Assembly (NCBI RefSeq): GCF_026540895.1
Contig: NZ_JALNUR010000004.1
Location: forward strand, 157,222 to 221,221
Source of the DNA: Sphingomonas sp. GM_Shp_1
GTDB taxonomy: Bacteria > Pseudomonadota > Alphaproteobacteria > Sphingomonadales > Sphingomonadaceae
DNA: 64,000 bases
Reading direction: 5' to 3'
The notes below the pieces were generated by a model, which made no database searches, was not told the origin of the DNA, and was given only the letters and a program-made list of their open reading frames with translations. The position numbers were made by a program, and so were the translations under genes. Positions within the stretch are counted from its first letter, which is position 1; every line of letters starts with the position of its first letter. Positions 35,901-44,149 of this stretch are shown here, in pieces.

Positions 35901-35982
35901 CCTGCAACTGCTGTTCGGCGGCGCGGACGGGCGGACCTTGTTCATCCTGACCCATCACGCGCTTTACGCCGCGCATCCCTGA
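32950..35982 (+). CDS. Secreted double beta-helix + SMP-30-like fusion, copy B
   Basis: 1010-residue paralogue of copy A, similar along its whole length, with near-identical blocks such as HVYQLSAEHH and FRNVHVNAESGFA. ATG 32950 is preferred (AGAGG nine bases upstream, then signal peptide MPRRLRLAVSLLLVGSVAYPALA); ATG 32941 is possible. The first beta-helix begins near 40 (GDGRSDDGAAIQQAID), the second near 390 (GVKGDDATDDTAALQRAID). The SMP-30-like propeller runs from ~725 (LAEGFYSLGGG) to the end (FILTHHALYAAHP). Copy B has a ~9-residue insertion relative to A in the second helix (around HSGDPDP). A TBDR follows 121 bp downstream. The substrate is unknown. Confidence 0.85.
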   Translation: MPRRLRLAVSLLLVGSVAYPALAADRTSVFTRSPDDPRTVTVQAKGDGRSDDGAAIQQAIDRVAGQGGGGIVFLPSGRYRLSRTLYMRPGVRLFGVGRTRPVFVLAPRTPGFQQGVGSMIFFTGTLPPQAGKDAPRVPVPPPTSVPFDPAIADANSGTFYSAMANVDFEIGAGNPAATAVRFHTAQHSYLAHIDFRLGDALAGIYQVGNLGQDLHFHGGRYGILTEKPSPAWSYTLLDSSFDGQRDAAIREHEAGLTLVNTVIRDTPVGIEIDRGYGDWLWGKDVRFERVRRAGVIISNEDNAYTQIGFEGASAIDTPVFARFRESGRDVAGPSRRYRVSRFTHGMAVPSPGQTGRYETKVDATPLSSTPRLTARAIRSLPPVGDWTNVRALGVKGDDATDDTAALQRAIDSHSVLYFPAGFYRVSDTLRLRPDSVLIGLHPSLTQIVLTDDSPAFRGVGSARGLIESARGGDAIVSGLGLAAGGRNPRATALLWRAGERSLVDDVKFQGGHGTFRADGSRFDPYNADHSGDPDPMQRWDGHYPSLWVTDGGGGTFNGLWTPDTYASAGMKVSNTETPGHVYQLSAEHHRRAEIVLDRVAHWEFLAPQTEEEGGESRDAVAFEVRNSRDVLFANLHAYRVTRSLQPARAAVALYGENDIRFRNVHVNAESGFATCQADGCGTYLRASKYPYENAIRDMTRGAEVREREFATLDVTPAPLPAPSPALTTVRRLAEGFYSLGGGATDASGKLYFVDRHFQRIHGWSEAEGLSIVSEAPLDPVNLAVDGSGKLMVLSSAGPTATVYSIDPKAPAAIAPLSPTTAPPPGARIAMPGSLWNNGEFRDQYDPATDRFTTLAEMFARDIAVAKPTSYVAPDGSIALPAFRVWQQGPADHRGWRFSDTLDTYGFVVGKPGGRIAIANGSEDRTYTGLLGVGGTVTDLKPFADRGGESVATGPDGRVYVANGQIFVYGADGRQQGRIDVPDRPLQLLFGGADGRTLFILTHHALYAAHP

Positions 35983-35990
35983 GCGATCAC

Positions 35991-36013
35991 CATATCGACC
36001 ATGGTCGTATATG
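35991..36013. promoter_or_regulatory. Palindromic operator candidate upstream of TBDR
   Basis: A perfect 12-bp palindrome CGACCATGGTCG (35996-36007) is flanked by CATAT on the left and, after one extra base, ATATG on the right. It lies in the 121-bp gap before the TBDR. The length and symmetry suggest a regulator-binding site. Confidence 0.42.
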
Positions 36014-36052
36014 CTCCGCCCCGGCTCCCGCGATAAGATGGGGGATAAGAAA

Positions 36053-36080
36053 GGACCGCTCCCTCGAACAGGGGCGGTCC
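36053..36080 (+). other. Stem-loop in TBDR leader
   Basis: GGACCGC-T-CCC pairs with GGGGCGGTCC across a short loop (one bulged base). It lies 23 bp before the TBDR ATG with no T tract, so it is more likely an mRNA leader structure than a terminator. Confidence 0.4.
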
Positions 36081-36103
36081 GATCGCGATGAGGGGATGGA
36101 TCG

Positions 36104-39067
36104 ATGAAAATGGGCAAGCGGCGCCTTGGCGTCACGACGAAATCCGGTAACGCTACCAGCCTCGCAGTGCTGGCGCTGGTCGCGACGCCCGCCTGGGCCG
36201 CACCCATGCAACAGGCACCCGCTACCACCCCCGAGCCGCAGGAAGATACGACCAGCGCCAAGGACATCATCGTCACCGGCACGCGCATCATCGCGAACGG
36301 CTATAATGCCCCCACCCCGACCACGGTGATCGGCGAGGAGCAGATCCAACAGAACGCCCAACCCAATATCTTCAACACCGTCGCGCAACTGCCCTCGCTC
36401 CAGGGATCGACCGGCGCGACCACCGGCACGTTCAGCACGTCGAGCGGCCAGCAGGGCCTCAGTTCCTTCTCGCTGCGCGGTCTCGGCACGATCCGTACGC
36501 TGACATTGCTCGACGGGCAGCGGGTGGTCGGCGCGAACGTCACGGGCGTTCCCGACATCAGCCAGTTTCCGCAACTGCTGATCAAGCGGGTCGATGTCGT
36601 CACCGGCGGCGCATCGGCCTCCTGGGGATCGGACGCGGTGGGCGGCGTCATCAACTTCATCACCGATACGCGCTTCACCGGGTTCAAGGGCAATCTGCAA
36701 TCCGGCGTCACCACCTATGGCGACGATGGTCAGGTGCTGGCCCAGGCGGCGTTCGGCAAGTCGCTGGCCGGGGACAGGCTGCACCTGATCCTCAGCGGCG
36801 AATATGCCAAGGATCAGGGGGTCGGGCCCGGCAATTTCGGCGAGGATCTGGCCGGAAGCCGCGACTGGTATCGCGCCACGACCCTGGTCGACACCGGCAT
36901 CCGCAACGGCAGCACGCCGCAATTCCTCTACCGCGACCATGGCCAGGCCTATCAATACACCAAATACGGCCTGATCAGTTCCGGACCGCTTCAGGGCACC
37001 GCGTTCGATGCCAATGGCAACCCCTTCCCCTTCCAATATGGCTCGAACGGCGTGCCCGCAAAGAACGCGGCGGGCAATGTCATCGGATGCTATGTCGGCT
37101 TCTGCGTCGGCGGCGACCAGTCGGGGCATGTCGGATCGGGTACCTCGCTGCAATCCGCGCTGGAGCGGATCAACGGCTATACCCGGATCGGCTATGACAT
37201 CGCGCCCGATGCCGAACTCTACGTTACCGCCAACATCGCGCAGGTGAAGACCAGCAACCAACCCAATCCCGGTGCGGCCAAGACCGGGCTGACGATCCAG
37301 TGCGCCAATCCCTATCTGCCCGCGTCCATCCAGCAACAATGTGCGGCGAACGGTATCACCCAGTTCGGCTATGGCCTCAGCAATGCGATCCTGCCCAACA
37401 TCAAGGTCAATACCGACCGGCGCCAGTACCGCTTCGTCGGCGGGCTGAAGGGCAAAGCCGAGGTGTTCGGCGGCAGCTGGAACTACGATGTCTATTATGA
37501 GCACGGGATCAACATCACCGACATCGACGTTGACAATATCAGCCTGACCGGCCGCTATAATCAGGCGATCAACGCCACCACGATCAACGGCCAGATCGTC
37601 TGCGCCGACGCCGCCGCGCGGGCCAGCGGATGCCAGCCGATCAACATCTTCGGCGGCGCGGTGCCCTCCGCCGCGGCACTCGCCTATATCGTCCCCGCCA
37701 ACGGGCCGTTCCAGCATACCCGCCAGACCCAGGACGTCGCGGCGGGCACCATCTCGGGCAATCTGATCGACCTGTGGGCCGGGCCGCTGTCGATCGCGAC
37801 CGGCATCGAGTATCGGCGCGAGGCGTACCGCGTGAACGCCGACCCTTATGGCGCGGGCGTTTCCGATATCAGCCCCAACTCGGCCCTCTATCCCGCCGAC
37901 CCGTCGCTCAATTCGGCGGTGGGCAGCAACTGGTATGCGGGCAATTACAAGAACGGCTCGGGCAAATATGATGTGTATGAAAGCTTCCTCGAGCTAAACC
38001 TGCCGATCGTGAATTCGGAGGCGCTGGGCCGCGCCAATCTGAACGCGGCGGGGCGTGCGACGCATTATTCGACCTCGGGCGCGGTCTATGCCTGGAAACT
38101 CGGCGGCACCTGGGACACGCCGCTCGACGGATTCCGCCTTCGCGCCGTCACCTCGCGCGACGTTCGCGCACCCAACCTGTCCGAACTGTTCGCCGCGCCG
38201 ACCACGACGACGGTCCCCAACTTCACCGATCCGTTCCGCAATACCCAGGTGCTGATCATCCAGAACACGCTGGGCAATCCCAATCTCCGCCCCGAAATCG
38301 CGCGCAGCACCGAGGCGGGCGTGGTCCTGTCCCGGCCCAGCTGGCTGCCGGGGCTCAGCCTGTCGTTCGACTATTACACGATCAAGGTGAACGACGTCGT
38401 GTCCAGCCTGTCCGCGGCGCAGATCGTCAACCTGTGCTTCCAGGGCAATACCGAGACCTGCGGCGCCTTCAATCTCCAGAACACGGCAGGGCCCAACTTC
38501 GTCAACGTCCAGGCGTTCAACCTCGCCTCGATCAAGACCAGCGGCTTCGATATCGAGGGCAGCTATCAGTGGCGCAACCCGCTGGGGCTGAACGGCAACC
38601 TGACGCTGCGCGCGCTCGCCACCCATGTCATCAAGTTCGTGACCGACCCCGGCCTGCCCGGCACGATCCCTGTCGACAGCGCGGGCGCGAATTCGGGCGC
38701 GACGCCCGACTGGAAGTGGCTGGCGATCCAGAGCTACGACACCGAGAAATTCAGCCTGCTGATCCAGGAGCGCTGGTTCAGCGACGGCGTGATCGGCAAC
38801 CAATATGTCGTCTGCTCGACCAACTGCCCGGTCTCGACGGGGAACAACCCGACCATCGACCGCAACTTCATGAAGGGGGCCTTCTACCTCGATATCGGCG
38901 GGTCGCTGAACGTCACGCCTGCGGTCAGCATGTTCTTCAAGGTCGACAATCTGCTCGACCACGACCCCGAACCCTCGCCCCAGACCAATACCGGGCTGGA
39001 CGTCAATCCGGCGCTCTACGACACGCTGGGGCGCTTCTACCGGATCGGCGTGCGCGCCAAGTTCTGA
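36104..39067 (+). CDS. TonB-dependent receptor
   Basis: Outer-membrane transporter, 987 residues. ATG 36104 follows GAGGGG and opens a signal peptide ending TPAWA. The TonB box region is DIIVTGTRI. The plug carries LSSFSLRGLGTIRTLTLLDGQRVVG and RVDVVTGGASASWGSDAVGGVIN, typical of the large family of sphingomonad receptors with a G-G-A-S-A motif. The barrel holds Cys-containing extracellular loops and ends RAKF. It follows the beta-helix/SMP-30 copy B gene, so the pair may act together on one polysaccharide. The ligand is unknown. Confidence 0.91.
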   Translation: MKMGKRRLGVTTKSGNATSLAVLALVATPAWAAPMQQAPATTPEPQEDTTSAKDIIVTGTRIIANGYNAPTPTTVIGEEQIQQNAQPNIFNTVAQLPSLQGSTGATTGTFSTSSGQQGLSSFSLRGLGTIRTLTLLDGQRVVGANVTGVPDISQFPQLLIKRVDVVTGGASASWGSDAVGGVINFITDTRFTGFKGNLQSGVTTYGDDGQVLAQAAFGKSLAGDRLHLILSGEYAKDQGVGPGNFGEDLAGSRDWYRATTLVDTGIRNGSTPQFLYRDHGQAYQYTKYGLISSGPLQGTAFDANGNPFPFQYGSNGVPAKNAAGNVIGCYVGFCVGGDQSGHVGSGTSLQSALERINGYTRIGYDIAPDAELYVTANIAQVKTSNQPNPGAAKTGLTIQCANPYLPASIQQQCAANGITQFGYGLSNAILPNIKVNTDRRQYRFVGGLKGKAEVFGGSWNYDVYYEHGINITDIDVDNISLTGRYNQAINATTINGQIVCADAAARASGCQPINIFGGAVPSAAALAYIVPANGPFQHTRQTQDVAAGTISGNLIDLWAGPLSIATGIEYRREAYRVNADPYGAGVSDISPNSALYPADPSLNSAVGSNWYAGNYKNGSGKYDVYESFLELNLPIVNSEALGRANLNAAGRATHYSTSGAVYAWKLGGTWDTPLDGFRLRAVTSRDVRAPNLSELFAAPTTTTVPNFTDPFRNTQVLIIQNTLGNPNLRPEIARSTEAGVVLSRPSWLPGLSLSFDYYTIKVNDVVSSLSAAQIVNLCFQGNTETCGAFNLQNTAGPNFVNVQAFNLASIKTSGFDIEGSYQWRNPLGLNGNLTLRALATHVIKFVTDPGLPGTIPVDSAGANSGATPDWKWLAIQSYDTEKFSLLIQERWFSDGVIGNQYVVCSTNCPVSTGNNPTIDRNFMKGAFYLDIGGSLNVTPAVSMFFKVDNLLDHDPEPSPQTNTGLDVNPALYDTLGRFYRIGVRAKF

Positions 39068-39137
39068 CAGCGGCGGGCATAGGGCTCCGCAGCGAGGGTG
39101 CTTGCCGTCCGACGCTCGGTCGTGGCAAGGGCCTGAC

Positions 39138-39605
39138 GTGCAGAACCGCCCCCATATCCTGGTCGACGCCGACGCCTGCCCGGTGAAGGAGGAAATCTAT
39201 CGCGTCGCTTATCGGCTGTCGGTGCCGGTCACGGTGGTCAGCAACGCGCATCTGCGCATTCCGCAGCACCCGCTGATCAGCCGCATCGTGGTCGGCGACG
39301 GTTTCGACGCCGCCGATGACTGGATCGCCGAACGGGCGGACGGGGCGGCGGTGGTCGTCACGGCGGACATCCTGCTGGCGGATCGCTGCCTGAAGGCGGG
39401 CGCGGCGGTGATCGCGCCGAACGGCAGGCCCTTCACCACCAGTTCGATCGGCAATGCGGTCGCCGTCCGCGCGATCATGAGCGACCTGCGCGCCGGGGGC
39501 GACCGCATCGGCGGACCGCCGCCCTTCGGCAAGGAAGACCGCTCCCGCTTCCTGTCGGCGCTCGACGCCGCCTTGATGCAACTCATTCGTAAGGCGGCGC
39601 GATAG
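39138..39605 (+). CDS. YaiI/YqxD family protein (DUF188)
   Basis: 155-residue cytoplasmic protein with the DUF188 pattern: ILVDADACPVKEEIYR at the N-terminus, VSNAHLR, VVVTADILLADRCL, APNGRPFT and FLSALD near the end. The fold is PIN-like and nuclease activity has been suggested for the family. The GTG at 39138 is chosen because AAGGG precedes it and the family begins directly with the I-x-V-D-A-D motif. It lies between the TBDR and an FKBP gene, with no obvious link to sugar metabolism. Confidence 0.92.
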   Translation: MQNRPHILVDADACPVKEEIYRVAYRLSVPVTVVSNAHLRIPQHPLISRIVVGDGFDAADDWIAERADGAAVVVTADILLADRCLKAGAAVIAPNGRPFTTSSIGNAVAVRAIMSDLRAGGDRIGGPPPFGKEDRSRFLSALDAALMQLIRKAAR

Positions 39606-39661
39606 GGCCGAAGGGCGGCGCCCCTTGATCTGCTGCCGCAAGGCCGATTACGGCGGCGGGC

Positions 39662-40249
39662 ATGACGCTTTCATCGCGGGCCCTGGGCCATCTCCTCGCC
39701 ACCCTGTCCTTCCCCTTGCTGGCGGCGGCACCCCTCCCCGCGGCGGCGCAGACGAACAAGGCGGCCCCCGCCGCCCCGAGCCAGTCGGCGGCGGCGAATG
39801 GCGGCGTCATTCCGCTGCCCCTCAACCCCGTCATCCCGGCGGGGCAGCGGCAATGCGCCGCGCGCACGCCGTCGGGCCTGGGCTATACGGAGCTGCGTGC
39901 CGCCGAGGGGCCGAAGCCGTCCGCCGATGCAACGGTACTGGTCAACTATATCGGCTATCTGGCCGCGACGGGGGCGGTCTTCGACCAGTCCATGCAATCG
40001 CCCATGCCGGTCGGCGAGGTCATTCCAGGCTTTTCGCAGGGGCTCCAGATGATCGGGCGTGGTGGCATCCTGCGCATCTGCATCCCGGCAGCGCTGGGCT
40101 ATGGCGCGCAAGCCTCCGGCCCGATCCCGGCCAATTCCGACCTCGTGTTCCAGGTCGAACTGCTCGACTTCAAGACCGCCGCCGAGATCGACGAGATGCG
40201 CCGGGCACAGATGAGCGCACCCGCCCAACCCGCTCCGTCACAACCCTGA
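39662..40249 (+). CDS. FKBP-type peptidyl-prolyl isomerase, secreted
   Basis: 195-residue periplasmic PPIase. A signal peptide ends near PLPAAAQ, followed by an Ala/Pro-rich linker. The FKBP core spans ~70-175: SGLGYTELRAAEG, VLVNYIGYLAATGAVFDQS, VIPGFSQGLQMIGRGGILRICIPAALGYG and IPANSDLVFQVELLDF. Most ligand-pocket positions of FKBPs are kept. Probably assists outer-membrane or periplasmic protein folding. The stop is 9 bp from the convergent cupin gene. Confidence 0.9.
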   Translation: MTLSSRALGHLLATLSFPLLAAAPLPAAAQTNKAAPAAPSQSAAANGGVIPLPLNPVIPAGQRQCAARTPSGLGYTELRAAEGPKPSADATVLVNYIGYLAATGAVFDQSMQSPMPVGEVIPGFSQGLQMIGRGGILRICIPAALGYGAQASGPIPANSDLVFQVELLDFKTAAEIDEMRRAQMSAPAQPAPSQP

Positions 40250-40258
40250 GGGCGCAAA

Positions 40259-40771
40259 TCAGGGGTTTGCGGGCAGCTTCATACCGAGCAGCACCAAACG
40301 GTCGCCCGTGATCCCGAACCAGTGCGGCACGCCCGCCGGGACGAGCAGCACGTCGCCCGGTCCCAATGTCCGCGTCGCGCCGCCCTTGATCTCGGTCCCC
40401 TCGACCAGTCCCTTCTGACGCGTTTCCGGTGCGACCAGCGTGCCACCGGAAACCAGCGTCCCCGCGCCCTCCAGCACTATCGCATATTCCGCCTCGGCCG
40501 GATGAACGGCGGGACGGCCCGGCTTCTTCCAGATCTCGATCGCCGCGACGCGCGGTCCGTCCCCGACCAGAGGACGCCACATGAAACCTTGATCGGGCTT
40601 CATCTCGGCGCGCATCGCCGCGACCTGTGCGCGTATCTCCTGCCCGCTCGCGAAGGCGGTAGGATCGGCGGCGTTCGGCGCGGTCTGCGCCAGCACGGGC
40701 GTCAGTGGGACAGCCGTCGCCAGCAACAGCGACGCCGCAACCATGGCGGTTCGATCGACGATCTTTCGCAT
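40259..40771 (-). CDS. Secreted cupin-domain protein
   Basis: 170 residues with a signal peptide (MRKIVDRTAMVAASLLLATAVPLTPVLAQ). A single cupin barrel spans ~85-165. Metal-site candidates are H90 with E92 and E94 in VHPAEAEYAIVLEGAG, and the second cupin motif GPGDVLLVPAGVPHWFG with its conserved His. Small periplasmic cupins of this sort have unknown substrates. It is divergent from the TBDR at 41096. Confidence 0.82.
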   Translation of the reverse strand: MRKIVDRTAMVAASLLLATAVPLTPVLAQTAPNAADPTAFASGQEIRAQVAAMRAEMKPDQGFMWRPLVGDGPRVAAIEIWKKPGRPAVHPAEAEYAIVLEGAGTLVSGGTLVAPETRQKGLVEGTEIKGGATRTLGPGDVLLVPAGVPHWFGITGDRLVLLGMKLPANP

Positions 40772-40956
40772 TGCGGCTTCCTCCCCTGATGATCCACGCC
40801 CGGTCTTGCTTTGCCGGTTTCGTCAATATCCCCGGAAAGCCGTGACAAATCCATTCCTTTCATGAGGTTGGATGCTTCCCTTCACAGGGATGGAGATGTC
40901 GGACAGCGCATCGATGGTCACCAGATGAGGATCCATCGGCTCACCATCGGCACGGG

Positions 40957-40970
40957 TGACATCCGGGTCA
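40957..40970. promoter_or_regulatory. Candidate operator TGAC-N6-GTCA (distal)
   Basis: TGACATCCGGGTCA shares half-sites with the proximal site at 41023 and the GH3/CE2 site at 25309. About 125 bp upstream of the TBDR ATG. Confidence 0.3.
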
Positions 40971-41022
40971 TAAATTGTTGTGGAAATGTCACGGCTTACG
41001 GCCATTTTTCGATTTCGGTTAA

Positions 41023-41036
41023 TGACGCTGTTGTCA
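41023..41036. promoter_or_regulatory. Candidate operator TGAC-N6-GTCA (proximal)
   Basis: TGACGCTGTTGTCA shares the TGACG-N4-TGTCA pattern with 25309-25322. It lies 60 bp upstream of the TBDR ATG, where a repressor would overlap the promoter. Confidence 0.4.
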
Positions 41037-41095
41037 CCGCGGCTCCATGGGCGTTTTGGTCAAAAGACAAACCAAAGGTTACAGGGAGTTAAATC

Positions 41096-44095
41096 ATGCG
41101 GATCGCATTCGCCCACGGGGTGGCCGCGATGGCCGTCGCGGTCGCCAGCCTTTCCAGCGCCGCCCAGGCACAGGAAGCGGCACCCGCCACGTCGCAGACC
41201 GACGCCAATCTGCCGGGCCAGAACCCCAATCCCGGCACGGTCGAGGACAGCAGCAATGCGGGCCAGACGGGCGACGTAGTTGTTACCGGCTCGCGCATTC
41301 GCCGCCAGGATTTCTCCACCCCCAGCCCCATCGTCACGCTCGACGCCAAGACGTTCGAGGCGCAGGGTACGACGAACGTCACCGACTTCCTGCGCGCCTA
41401 TCCCGCGCTGGTCGGCTCGGGCGGCTCGGCCAACAATTCGGGTGATCGTGCGGGCATCGGCGAGACCGGCCTGAACACGCTCGACCTGCGCAATCTCGGC
41501 CGCCAGCGGACGCTGACCCTGGTCGATGGACGGCGGCACGTGTCCGGCATTCCGGGCGAGCAGTCGGTCGACATCAACACCATCCCGACCGACCTGATCG
41601 AAGGCGTCGACATCCTGACCGGCGGTGCCTCGGCCATTTACGGTGCGGACGGCGTGTCGGGCGTGGTCAATTTCCGCCTGAAGCAGAATTTCGAAGGACT
41701 GACCGTTCGCGGACAGGCCGGCATCTCGGATCGGGGCGACGCGGGCCAGCGCCTGATCGCGGTGACCGGCGGTCGCAACTTCTCCGACGGGCGCGGCAAT
41801 GTCGCGCTCGCCTATCAATATTCGATCGACGATCGGTTGCAGGCCAAGCAGCGTCCGCAATTCGGTCAGTCGGTCTATCCGGTGTTCACGCGCAACCCCA
41901 ACGGCACCGTGCCCGCGCGCATTCCGATCACCGACGCTCGCTATTATGGCAGCTCGCCCGATGGCGCGGTGGATGTCGATGGCGACGGCGTGCCCGATTT
42001 CACCGGCACCGGCGCAGTCTATGACAACGGCACCGCCTATCCCGGCGGCTATGCGGTGGGCGGCTCCAGCACGCCCGTCTCGCGCTATCTGAACGATCTA
42101 CAGCCCCGGATCGAGCGGCATATCGCCAACTTCCTGGGTCATTATGATATCAGCGATACCGTCACGCTGTTCGGCGAAGCCAAATATGCGACGACCAAGT
42201 CCTATTCGCTGGCCCAGCCGACCTTCGACTATAATATCCTGGTCGAAGCCGATAATCCCTATCTGCCCGCCAACATCCGCGCGGCGATCGATCCGCAGCT
42301 CGGCGGCGCGCTGGTCAGCCGCGACAATTTCGATCTCGGCGTGAACGGCAACGGCCAGCGCGGCGAGAGCATCAAGCGGGACACCTATCGCACCGTCATC
42401 GGCCTGCGCGGCGATCTGGAAGACAAGACGCATTACGAACTGTCCTATGTCTTCGGGCGCACCGACGTGCGCAGCCAGTACACCAACGACATCTATTCGG
42501 ACCGCTTCTTCGCCGCGATCGACGCGGTGCGCGATCCGACCACGGGGCAGATCACCTGCCGCGCCAACCTCGATCCCAACTGGGCCCCGAACCAGCCCTA
42601 TTCGAGCGGGCGGACCGTCCTACCGCGCACGACGTTCCAGCCGGGCCAGTGCCGCCCGATCAACATCCTGGGCGAAGGGCTGTCCGATCCCTCGGGCATC
42701 GCCTTCATCCTGGCGCCGACCACCGACCGCTCCCGCGTCGAGCAGCATGTCGTGTCCGGCTCGGTCAGCGGCGACTTCTCGCGCTTCTTCGAACTGCCCG
42801 GCGGTCCGCTCGCCTATGCATTCGGTGCCGAGTATCGCAAGGAGATCAGCAGCTTCACCCCCGATCCCATCGAGCAGCAGGGCCTGACCTTCACCAACGC
42901 GCTCAGCCCGACGCGCGGTTCGTTCGACGTGAAGGAGGTGTTCGCCGAATTGAACGCCCCGATCGCCAAGAACATGCGTTTCGCGCATGATCTGGAACTG
43001 GGCGCGGCGATCCGCCTGTCGGATTACTCGACGATCGGCCGCACCACGACGTGGAAGGTCGACGGCATGTATGCGCCGATCCGCGACATCACCTTCCGCG
43101 GGACCTATTCGGTCGCGATCCGCGCGCCCAATATCAGCGAGCTGTTCGGTGGCCGGTCGCAGACCTTCGCCTTCTTCAACGAAGACCCCTGCATCCCGGC
43201 GAACACCGGCAACGGCACCCAGTATCGCGCTGCCAACTGCCGCACGCTGTTGCAGGGCCTGGGTGCGGACCCGGCGACCTATAACGACAACCGCTCGATC
43301 AACGTGTCGGGAACCGCGGGCGGCAATCCGCTGCTGCGTCAGGAGGAGGCCAATACCTGGACCGCCGGCGTCGTCCTGTCGCCGCGTTTCATCCCGGGCC
43401 TGACCCTGTCGGCCGACTGGTATGACATCCGCCTGAAGAACGCGATCAACACCGTCTCGCCGATCCAGCTCGCGCAGCTGTGCGTCGACTCCCCGACGCT
43501 CAACAACCAGTTCTGCGGGGCCATCACCCGTCAGAACGGGCCCGGCAGCGGTGTCGTGCAGGCGGGCAACGTCATCGGTTTCAGCGTGGGGCCGCAGAAC
43601 GTCGCGTCGTTCCAGACCGCCGGTCTCGACTTCAACCTGAACTGGCGCCTGCCGACCGCCAATCTGGGCCTGTTCAACCTGCAGGTGAACGGCAACTATC
43701 TCGACAAGCTGCTGTTCACCGGCGTGCCGGGGGCGCCCGCGACCAATTATCGCGGGACGATCTTCTCAGTCGCGCCGAAATATCAGGTGACGTCGAACCT
43801 GTCCTGGACCAAGGGGCTGCTGACCCTGAACTATGGTCTGCAATGGTTCGACAAGACGCTGCGCTACACCCGCGAAACCTCGGGCAGCAACCCGGACTTC
43901 GTGGCGGCGGACTATTACTACATCAAGCCGCGCTGGCAACATAATATCTATGTCAGCGTCGATGCGACCGACCACTTCCAATTCTATGGCGGTGTCAGCA
44001 ATCTGTTCGATCAGCTGCCCGACTATGCTCAGATCATCCAACCGACGACGGCCGTTGGCCGCTTCATGTTCGTCGGTGCGCGGGTGAAGATGTAA
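41096..44095 (+). CDS. TonB-dependent receptor
   Basis: Outer-membrane transporter, 999 residues. ATG 41096 follows AGGGAG; signal peptide MRIAFAHGVAAMAVAVASLSSAAQAQ. An Asn/Gly-rich linker leads to a DVVVTGSRIRR TonB-box region. The plug includes LDLRNLGRQRTLTLVDGRRHV and GVDILTGGASAIYGADGVSGVVNF. The barrel has Cys pairs in several loops and ends RVKM. Operator-like repeats shared with the GH3/CE2 promoter suggest regulation with beta-glucan or xylan degradation; the ligand is otherwise unknown. A strong terminator follows. Confidence 0.91.
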   Translation: MRIAFAHGVAAMAVAVASLSSAAQAQEAAPATSQTDANLPGQNPNPGTVEDSSNAGQTGDVVVTGSRIRRQDFSTPSPIVTLDAKTFEAQGTTNVTDFLRAYPALVGSGGSANNSGDRAGIGETGLNTLDLRNLGRQRTLTLVDGRRHVSGIPGEQSVDINTIPTDLIEGVDILTGGASAIYGADGVSGVVNFRLKQNFEGLTVRGQAGISDRGDAGQRLIAVTGGRNFSDGRGNVALAYQYSIDDRLQAKQRPQFGQSVYPVFTRNPNGTVPARIPITDARYYGSSPDGAVDVDGDGVPDFTGTGAVYDNGTAYPGGYAVGGSSTPVSRYLNDLQPRIERHIANFLGHYDISDTVTLFGEAKYATTKSYSLAQPTFDYNILVEADNPYLPANIRAAIDPQLGGALVSRDNFDLGVNGNGQRGESIKRDTYRTVIGLRGDLEDKTHYELSYVFGRTDVRSQYTNDIYSDRFFAAIDAVRDPTTGQITCRANLDPNWAPNQPYSSGRTVLPRTTFQPGQCRPINILGEGLSDPSGIAFILAPTTDRSRVEQHVVSGSVSGDFSRFFELPGGPLAYAFGAEYRKEISSFTPDPIEQQGLTFTNALSPTRGSFDVKEVFAELNAPIAKNMRFAHDLELGAAIRLSDYSTIGRTTTWKVDGMYAPIRDITFRGTYSVAIRAPNISELFGGRSQTFAFFNEDPCIPANTGNGTQYRAANCRTLLQGLGADPATYNDNRSINVSGTAGGNPLLRQEEANTWTAGVVLSPRFIPGLTLSADWYDIRLKNAINTVSPIQLAQLCVDSPTLNNQFCGAITRQNGPGSGVVQAGNVIGFSVGPQNVASFQTAGLDFNLNWRLPTANLGLFNLQVNGNYLDKLLFTGVPGAPATNYRGTIFSVAPKYQVTSNLSWTKGLLTLNYGLQWFDKTLRYTRETSGSNPDFVAADYYYIKPRWQHNIYVSVDATDHFQFYGGVSNLFDQLPDYAQIIQPTTAVGRFMFVGARVKM

Positions 44096-44104
44096 GACGG
44101 CCTG

Positions 44105-44149
44105 TCGCTCGGGCTCCGTCATAGGCGACGGGGCCCGGGCGATGCTTTT
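44105..44149 (+). terminator. Rho-independent terminator after TBDR
   Basis: Sixteen-base arms (44105-44120 and 44127-44142) pair at 14 positions as DNA, with G-U pairs possible at the others in RNA. The loop is ATAGGC and TGCTTTT follows. The rest of the ~300-bp gap to the next gene shows nothing else clear. Confidence 0.75.

Larger units (their letters stand above)
40772..41095. other. 324-bp promoter region of cupin and TBDR
   Basis: No gene seen. The stretch carries two TGAC-N6-GTCA inverted repeats 66 bp apart and ends in the AGGGAG SD of the TBDR. Confidence 0.55.
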
